From Robbsia sp050955065 (lineage in GTDB: Bacteria > Pseudomonadota > Gammaproteobacteria > Burkholderiales > Burkholderiaceae), in NCBI GenBank assembly GCA_050955065.1, contig JBPBQT010000263.1:1-10829 (forward strand): 10,829 bases of DNA, in the 5' to 3' direction. The notes beneath the pieces were generated by a model that saw only the letters and a list, made by a program, of their open reading frames with translations, had not been told where the DNA came from and made no database searches. The translations under genes and the position numbers were made by a program. Position 1 is the stretch's first letter; each line of letters opens with the position of its first letter. Positions 7,344-10,829 of the stretch are shown here, one piece after another.

Positions 7344-8585
7344 TCACGACTTCGGCAGGCTTGACGGCGTGTACTGGCGGTGATCCGGCTTGACGGGCAG
7401 GTTGCAGCCCACCTGTGCGAGCCAGTACGGCTGCACGTTGTCCCAGACTTTCGGGATCTCGACCGAATGATCCTCCTTCACATGCACGAGATAGATCGTG
7501 TGGCTCAGGTGATGGCTCTTCGGATCCATGCAGACCTTGCCCGAAGGGCCGTCGGTACAGATGCTTGCCGATTCGAGCGCCTTGCGAACCGCGGTCTGAT
7601 CCGTCGATCCGGCCTTCTCCACGGCCGCCTTGTACAGGTACACGGCGTCATACGCGTTCGCGGCTTCCTGATTGATGTAGGGCTCGCTCGGGTACTTCGC
7701 GTGAAAGCGCTTCTTGAAGTCGTTGCTTGCCGGCGAATCGACCTCCTCCACGTAGTTGGCCGTGACGAACATGTCCTTCAAGGCGGGCGCCTTGAAGCGC
7801 TTGTGCTCGTAGGCCTGCCCCACGTTCACGGAACTTCCCATCGGCAGGTTCAGGTGGGCGGAAGCCTGCTGCTCGTAATACGACGCCTGGTTCGCGCCGA
7901 CCAGCAGGGTCATCACGAAGTCCGGCTTCGCTTTCTGGATGTTCTGGATCGTCTGCCCGAACTGCGAGACGCTGAGCGGAATGAACTCTTCGCCGACCAT
8001 CGTTCCGCCATTCTGCTTGACGATATTGCGTACCCACTCCGCCGAGATCTGACCGAAATTGTAGTCGGCCGCGATCGTGTAGACCTTCTTGCCGTACTTT
8101 TGCATCATCCACGGAATCAACGTCGAAAACTGCTGCTCCGGCACCGCGCCCGTGACGAATACGTTCGAGTCGCAGACCCCGCCTTCATACTGATTGTTGT
8201 ACCAGTAGAGCTGATGCGCACGGTCCATGATCGGCCGGATCGCCTCGCGCGACGCACTGGAGAAGCCGCCGAAGATCACGTCGGCCTTGTCGGTCTGGAT
8301 CAGACGGCGCGAAAGTTCCTGGAACTTGGTGTTGTCCGACTGCGTATCGTAGGCGATGAGCGTGATCGGGCGTCCCAGAATGCCGCCCTTCGCGTTGATC
8401 TCGCCGACGGCCAGTTCGGTCGCGTGAATTTTCGGGATGGTCGCGAGCGCAAAGTTGCCGGATGCGTCTTCAAGTAGCCCCAGCTTGACGGGGTCTGCCG
8501 CCAGCGCGGGAATCGCCGCGGCAAACGAACAGGCGAGCGCGGTGGCGATAACCGGACGGAACCAGGGTGACTTGTCAGGCAGCAT
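7344..8585 (-). CDS. Amide/urea ABC transporter periplasmic substrate-binding protein (UrtA/FmdD-like)
   Basis: The product is 413 aa. Residues 1-29 form a Sec signal peptide: basic/polar start, hydrophobic core, and a probable cut after PALA (26-29), before ADPVKLG. The mature part is a type I periplasmic-binding fold resembling AmiC and UrtA: INAKGGILGRP (63-73), FGGFSSASREA (105-115) and YNNQYEGG (129-136), which line the ligand cleft in this family. It captures the substrate outside the inner membrane for the two permeases. The ATG at 8583-8585 is preferred over in-frame ATGs at 8606 and 8609, because AAGGAG (8593-8598) sits 7 bases upstream of it. It is the first gene of the operon, directly behind the leader terminator. 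FmdD of Methylophilus and UrtA are the closest named relatives I can suggest. The exact ligand (urea, formamide, acetamide) is unproven. Confidence 0.92.
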   Translation of the reverse strand: MLPDKSPWFRPVIATALACSFAAAIPALAADPVKLGLLEDASGNFALATIPKIHATELAVGEINAKGGILGRPITLIAYDTQSDNTKFQELSRRLIQTDKADVIFGGFSSASREAIRPIMDRAHQLYWYNNQYEGGVCDSNVFVTGAVPEQQFSTLIPWMMQKYGKKVYTIAADYNFGQISAEWVRNIVKQNGGTMVGEEFIPLSVSQFGQTIQNIQKAKPDFVMTLLVGANQASYYEQQASAHLNLPMGSSVNVGQAYEHKRFKAPALKDMFVTANYVEEVDSPASNDFKKRFHAKYPSEPYINQEAANAYDAVYLYKAAVEKAGSTDQTAVRKALESASICTDGPSGKVCMDPKSHHLSHTIYLVHVKEDHSVEIPKVWDNVQPYWLAQVGCNLPVKPDHRQYTPSSLPKS

Positions 8586-8592
8586 GCGGGTT

Positions 8593-8598
8593 CTCCTT
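8593..8598 (-). promoter_or_regulatory. Ribosome-binding site that decides the binding-protein start
   Basis: AAGGAG on the minus strand lies 7 bases before the ATG at 8585. The alternative ATGs at 8606 and 8609 lie upstream of this site and have no comparable sequence, so they are rejected as starts. Confidence 0.8.
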
Positions 8599-8619
8599 GG
8601 AGTCATCATTCAAAAAGAC

Positions 8620-8660
8620 AAAAAAAAGCCCTCCGACGAACCAGGGGTTCGTTGAAGGGC
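8620..8660 (-). terminator. Leader intrinsic terminator (attenuator) upstream of the ABC/amidase operon
   Basis: On the minus strand, 8660-8646 pairs with 8642-8628. This is a 15-position stem with one A-C mismatch (8653/8635) and one G-U pair, closed by a 3-base loop CCT, followed by eight T (8627-8620). Two A-U pairs can extend the foot to 8662. It lies about 50 bases downstream of the expected transcription start and ends 34 bases before the start codon, so by default it would cut transcription before the first gene. That placement is typical of a conditional terminator rather than the end of a gene. The AmiR-like protein encoded at the end of the operon is the obvious candidate to prevent its formation. 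Confidence 0.88.
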
Positions 8661-8698
8661 TTCGATGCCATACCCTCGCGCCGGCATCGTTGGCGGCG
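8658..8698 (-). promoter_or_regulatory. Candidate ANTAR dual-hexaloop RNA element
   Basis: Two adjacent stem-loops with six-base loops lie in the leader. P1 has loop AACGAT (8691-8686), closed by C8692-G8685, then a C-C mismatch, then five GC pairs (8694-8698 with 8683-8679). P2 has loop ATCGAA (8666-8661), closed by three GC pairs (8667-8669 with 8660-8658). Both loops have A at position 1 and G at position 4, the invariant bases of ANTAR target RNAs. The 3' arm of P2 is the first part of the terminator's 5' arm, so P2 and the full terminator exclude each other. The mismatch in P1 and the short P2 stem are the weak points. The match to the operon's own AmiR gene is the strongest support. Confidence 0.72.
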
Positions 8699-8714
8699 AC
8701 GAGGATGATGTTTG

Positions 8715-8744
8715 ATTCTAGGGTGTCAAAAAACCGCGTGTCAA
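8715..8744 (-). promoter_or_regulatory. Sigma70-type promoter of the amide uptake/hydrolysis operon
   Basis: On the minus strand, a perfect -35 box TTGACA (8744-8739) and -10 box TAGAAT (8720-8715) are separated by 18 bp. The expected start is at about 8708-8709, giving a leader of some 120 nt before the first start codon. A second TTGACA copy sits inside the spacer (8729-8724) but has no -10 box at the right distance. A strong promoter followed by a terminator fits control by antitermination rather than by promoter activity. Confidence 0.8.
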
Positions 8745-8789
8745 CGCTCTTTCATTGTTCGGGCGGCAACCCTGGGGTCCGTACAGGGA

Positions 8790-8819
8790 CTGCTCGAGCA
8801 AGACGGCATCCTCGAGCAG
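8790..8819. repeat. 9-bp perfect inverted repeat upstream of the operon promoter
   Basis: CTGCTCGAG (8790-8798) and CTCGAGCAG (8811-8819) are exact inverted copies with a 12-bp spacer; each arm contains the palindrome CTCGAG, and arm centres are 21 bp apart. It lies about 45 bp upstream of the -35 box. It is either an activator or repressor site for the operon, or a hairpin at the 3' end of the SnoaL-like transcript. No T-tract follows, which argues against a standard terminator. Confidence 0.55.
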
Positions 8820-8855
8820 GGTCGAGGGCATGGCTCCACATCGTCTGTCACGATC

Positions 8856-8884
8856 GACTCGCGTTCCAGCCGCAAGAGCGAGTC
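8856..8884 (-). other. Hairpin directly after the SnoaL-like gene
   Basis: On the minus strand GACTCGC (8884-8878) pairs with GCGAGTC (8862-8856) around a 15-base loop, starting at the first base after the stop codon. Without a T-run it is not a clear intrinsic terminator. It may protect the 3' end of the mRNA. Confidence 0.4.
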
Positions 8885-9316
8885 TTAATGCTTGTAGCCC
8901 TGTCGTGCCAGCAACACCCACCTGCCGTGCTGCTTCTGCCAGGTCATCAACATGTCGAACTCGACGTCGCTTTGCTTCCCGTCGGCTTCGACCGTGCCGG
9001 AATAATGGCTCCGTATCACGGCGACGTCACCGCTCACGGTTACCGCGGTATTGCTCAGGTCGATTCTCGTGTTATGGGTCGGACCCGACCCGATCGCGCT
9101 CAGGAAGGTCGCTCTGTCCTGGATGCGGCCGTTGGAATGGCCATAACTCAACGTCTGCGCTGTCAGCATTTCAAGCGTGGATACATCCTTCGCGATGATG
9201 GCCGCATCGAGACGATTCAGCGCATCGTTGAGGGCCGTTTCGTCCTTTTCATTGGCGATTGAGGCGGTGCAAACGCACGCGATCGCAACGAAGGCAGCGA
9301 TTTTTTTCATGGTCAT
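8885..9316 (-). CDS. Exported SnoaL-like / DUF4440 (NTF2-fold) protein
   Basis: The 143-residue product starts with MTMKKIAAFVAIACVC, a signal peptide, with a likely cut near SIA|NEKDE. The mature part of about 120 residues is a single NTF2-like domain (DUF4440/SnoaL family): an initial helix with LNRLDAAIIAKDVSTLEML, strands around LSYGHSNGR and SHYSGTV, and the common ending GRWVLLARQGYK. Proteins of this fold are small enzymes or ligand-binding proteins; no catalytic role can be assigned here. I chose the ATG at 9316; the ATG at 9310 (MKKIAAF) is nearly as good, and the ribosome-binding site (AAGAAA) is poor. The extra residues of the open frame upstream to 9394 precede the signal peptide and are probably not translated. 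It stands alone on the minus strand upstream of the amide operon promoter, with no evident functional link. Confidence 0.85.
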   Translation of the reverse strand: MTMKKIAAFVAIACVCTASIANEKDETALNDALNRLDAAIIAKDVSTLEMLTAQTLSYGHSNGRIQDRATFLSAIGSGPTHNTRIDLSNTAVTVSGDVAVIRSHYSGTVEADGKQSDVEFDMLMTWQKQHGRWVLLARQGYKH

Positions 9317-9402
9317 GTGAATTTTTTCTTGGGTTGAAAACCTGGTATCGCAACACCGTCTTTTCGGACTCGGTGGTTCCCGGCTGATACCCACGAAAAT
9401 TA

Positions 9403-9423
9403 TCGACGGCGCTGTTCCGTCGA
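9403..9423. repeat. 7-bp perfect inverted repeat, possible operator
   Basis: TCGACGG (9403-9409) and CCGTCGA (9417-9423) are exact inverted copies around a 7-base spacer. It sits about 90-105 bp upstream of the SnoaL-like start, next to a GATAAT hexamer, in a position compatible with a regulator site. No T-run follows. Confidence 0.4.
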
Positions 9424-9584
9424 CAGGAAAAAGCGCGACGAGCCATTCAGGAACGAGGCATCAGGCTAGCACGCCATGCGGATGCGAGACCGTGAAAAAG
9501 CAGCATGAACTGCTGAATGGGAAAACAGGCCAGGGTCCCATCCTGCAAACCCCATCGCTAGCCGTTAACCCTAGGCGAACAGCG

Positions 9585-9614
9585 TTGGATAATCACGAAC
9601 ATCTGCTGTAAAGT
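9585..9614 (+). promoter_or_regulatory. Probable sigma70 promoter of glcG-glcB
   Basis: TTGGAT (9585-9590) and TAAAGT (9609-9614) are separated by 18 bp. The expected start is near 9621, about 29 bases before glcG. The boxes are moderate matches. The position directly before an operator-like palindrome and a strong ribosome-binding site supports the call. Confidence 0.5.
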
Positions 9615-9615
9615 C

Positions 9616-9629
9616 TTTTGCATGCAAAA
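9616..9629. promoter_or_regulatory. Perfect 14-bp palindrome over the glcG transcription start
   Basis: TTTTGCATGCAAAA is a perfect palindrome immediately downstream of the -10 box. It covers the expected +1, where a dimeric repressor would block RNA polymerase. The regulator is unknown; a glycolate/glyoxylate-responsive repressor would fit. Confidence 0.6.
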
Positions 9630-9649
9630 TTAGAAAACAGGAGGAGACG

Positions 9650-10051
9650 ATGAAGAGCAAACTCATACTCGGCGTTGAAGAAGTTCAGGCCATTCTGGCA
9701 GCGGCCCGGACCGAAGCGGAAAGCCATCAATGGGTGGTGACCATTGCCGTGGTGGATGACGGTGGCCATCCACTCGGCCTTTTGCGTCTGGACGGCTGCG
9801 CACCGGTCAGTGCGTACATATCGACGGAAAAAGCGCGGACCGCCGCATTGGGAAGGCGGGAGAGCCGGATCTATGAAGAGTCCATCAATCAAGGCCGGAC
9901 CGCCTTTGTCAGCGCGCCGTTGACGGCGATGCTGGAAGGCGGCGTGCCTGTCGTGATCGACGGACACGTGATCGGCGCGGTGGGCGTGTCCGGTGTGAAG
10001 TCCGAGCAGGACGCGCAGATCGCCAAGGCTGGAATCGCGAGCCTGGCCTGA
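9650..10051 (+). CDS. glcG: GlcG/HbpS family protein
   Basis: The product (133 aa) is a single GlcG/HbpS domain (PF03928). An opening helix (residues 9-25) leads to the strand VVTIAVVDDGGHPLGLLRLDG (29-49), the STEKARTAALG helix and a C-terminal IDGHVIGAVGVSG strand pair, all typical of the family. Members include heme-binding HbpS and GlcG of the glycolate locus; the biochemical role of GlcG itself is unclear. No signal peptide is seen, so it should be cytoplasmic. AGGAGG precedes the ATG at 9650 by a few bases. The next gene, 38 bp downstream, is malate synthase G, which supports the name glcG and a link to glycolate/glyoxylate use. Family membership is firm; function is inferred. Confidence 0.87.
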   Translation: MKSKLILGVEEVQAILAAARTEAESHQWVVTIAVVDDGGHPLGLLRLDGCAPVSAYISTEKARTAALGRRESRIYEESINQGRTAFVSAPLTAMLEGGVPVVIDGHVIGAVGVSGVKSEQDAQIAKAGIASLA

Positions 10052-10089
10052 CAACGGGCTGGCCGAAGCATCGACGAGGGAGACAATAA

Positions 10090-10829
10090 ATGATTGAACG
10101 CAACGGCCTGCAGGTCGCCGAAGTACTCAGTACGTTTATCGAGAAGGAAGCCTTGCCCGGGACCGGCATGGATGCCAAAAGCTTCTGGGAAGGTTTCGCG
10201 GCGCTGGTCCATGAATTCGCCCCCCGCAATCGTGCCTTGCTGGAGACGCGCGAGCGGCTGCAGGCGGCATTGGACAACTGGCACAGCATGCATCCGGGGC
10301 CGGTCGCCGGGAAGGCGCTAGGCGATTACCGGGAGTTTCTGGAAGGAATCGGCTACATCGTCCCACCCCCGCAAACGGTACGGGCGACGACCAGCAACGT
10401 CGACTCTGAAATCGCGTTGCAGGCGGGACCGCAGTTGGTGGTGCCCTTGTCGAATCCACGCTATGCGTTGAATGCGGCGAATGCGCGATGGGGAAGCCTT
10501 TACGACGCGCTGTATGGAACCGATGCAATCACGGAAAGCGAAGGTTGCGAGCGAACTGCGCGCTTCAATCCGAATCGCGGCGCCAGGGTTGTCGCCCGGG
10601 CGCGCGCTTTTCTGGATGACGCGACGCCGCTGGCGACAGGATCGCACGCCGACGCGACATGCTACGAATTGAACCGCGACCAGCTGCGCATACATCTGAA
10701 AAACGGTGAGGTGTCGCCGCTCGCAGACGCCACGCAGTTTGTCGGGTACCAGGGCGACGCGGCGGCGCCGTCGGCCATCCTCTTGCGTCATAATGGCTTG
10801 CACCTCGAGATCCAGATCGATGCGAACGA
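10090..10829 (+). CDS. glcB: Malate synthase G, N-terminal part (cut by right edge)
   Basis: The frame is open from the ATG at 10090-10092 to the window end and gives 246 residues of an enzyme usually about 720 long. It follows E. coli GlcB closely: LPGTGMDAKSFW (22-33), a conserved DSEIALQAGPQLVVPLSN block, NAANARWGSLYDALYG, then LRIHLKNG, QFVGYQGDAAAPSAILLRHN and IQIDAN at the edge. Malate synthase G condenses glyoxylate with acetyl-CoA to malate in the cytoplasm. The catalytic barrel residues lie mostly beyond the window. A GAGGGAGA ribosome-binding site lies just upstream. It is 38 bp after glcG and probably shares its promoter. Confidence 0.95.
   Translation, partial: MIERNGLQVAEVLSTFIEKEALPGTGMDAKSFWEGFAALVHEFAPRNRALLETRERLQAALDNWHSMHPGPVAGKALGDYREFLEGIGYIVPPPQTVRATTSNVDSEIALQAGPQLVVPLSNPRYALNAANARWGSLYDALYGTDAITESEGCERTARFNPNRGARVVARARAFLDDATPLATGSHADATCYELNRDQLRIHLKNGEVSPLADATQFVGYQGDAAAPSAILLRHNGLHLEIQIDAN

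Larger units (their letters stand above)
9317..9649. other. Divergent intergenic region between SnoaL-like gene and glcG
   Basis: These 333 bp contain no supported gene. They hold the glcG promoter and palindrome at the right end and an inverted repeat at 9403-9423. The promoter of the minus-strand SnoaL-like gene must also be here: a GATAAT hexamer on the minus strand overlaps the end of that inverted repeat, but I find no -35 box at a good distance. Confidence 0.6.

Noticed and set aside
8526..8585. Possible lipoprotein signal (cysteine at residue 19 of the binding protein)
   Set aside because: The residues before the cysteine do not fit a good lipobox, the cysteine lies within the hydrophobic core, and a clean signal peptidase I site (PALA|AD) follows.
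8610..8687. 25-codon leader open frame that could give a leader peptide for attenuation
   Set aside because: The ATG at 8687 has no ribosome-binding site, the frame crosses the terminator, and there is no run of regulatory codons; the hexaloop/ANTAR model explains the leader better.
8700..8890. Sigma54/NtrC control of the amide operon
   Set aside because: I found no TGGC-N8-TTGC type -24/-12 element or NtrC-like palindrome by eye; the promoter is a clear sigma70 type.
1..10829. CRISPR arrays, tRNA/rRNA genes, insertion sequences or attachment sites
   Set aside because: No spaced identical repeats, no recognisable tRNA/rRNA sequence and no transposase- or integrase-like frame were seen on either strand.

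Overview
The window is high-GC DNA with codon use and gene content typical of a betaproteobacterium. Burkholderia, Paraburkholderia or Caballeronia is my best guess, but the genus is not proven. About 7.6 kb in the middle is one compact minus-strand transcription unit for uptake and hydrolysis of a small amide or urea-like compound. It is flanked on one side by a partial FAD oxidoreductase gene and on the other by an exported SnoaL-like protein and the start of a glyoxylate locus (glcG-glcB).

Reading the minus strand from right to left, the central unit has a strong sigma70-type promoter (TTGACA-18-TAGAAT, 8715-8744). It is followed by a leader of about 120 nt, a periplasmic binding protein (7344-8585), two LivH/LivM (UrtB/UrtC)-like permeases (6378-7247, 5324-6367), two ATPases of UrtD and UrtE type (4614-5327, 3910-4617), an acetamidase/formamidase-family enzyme (2911-3897), an AmiC-like ligand sensor (1651-2805) and an AmiR-like ANTAR antiterminator (1005-1649). 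ATGA overlaps, a 1-bp gap and gaps of 10-105 bp indicate one operon.

The most interesting element is the leader. It ends in a near-perfect intrinsic terminator (15-pair stem, eight U) placed before the ribosome-binding site of the first gene. Just upstream are two small stem-loops with six-base loops, AACGAT and ATCGAA. Both carry A at loop position 1 and G at position 4, which is the signature of ANTAR-protein RNA targets, and the second stem shares bases with the foot of the terminator. The last two genes encode an AmiC/AmiR pair, so the window appears to hold a complete self-contained circuit: the amide ligand releases AmiR from AmiC, AmiR binds the leader, and the terminator cannot form. 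In Pseudomonas aeruginosa this circuit controls amiE/amiS; here it would control a urea/amide ABC importer and an FmdA-type amidase. The AmiC ligand pocket also differs from the Pseudomonas one at two positions.

The right part holds a small exported SnoaL/DUF4440 protein on the minus strand, a divergent intergenic region, and a plus-strand glcG-glcB pair. The pair has its own promoter, with a perfect 14-bp palindrome over the expected transcription start. glcB (malate synthase G) runs off the right edge. The left edge cuts a DadA/DAO-type FAD oxidoreductase gene.
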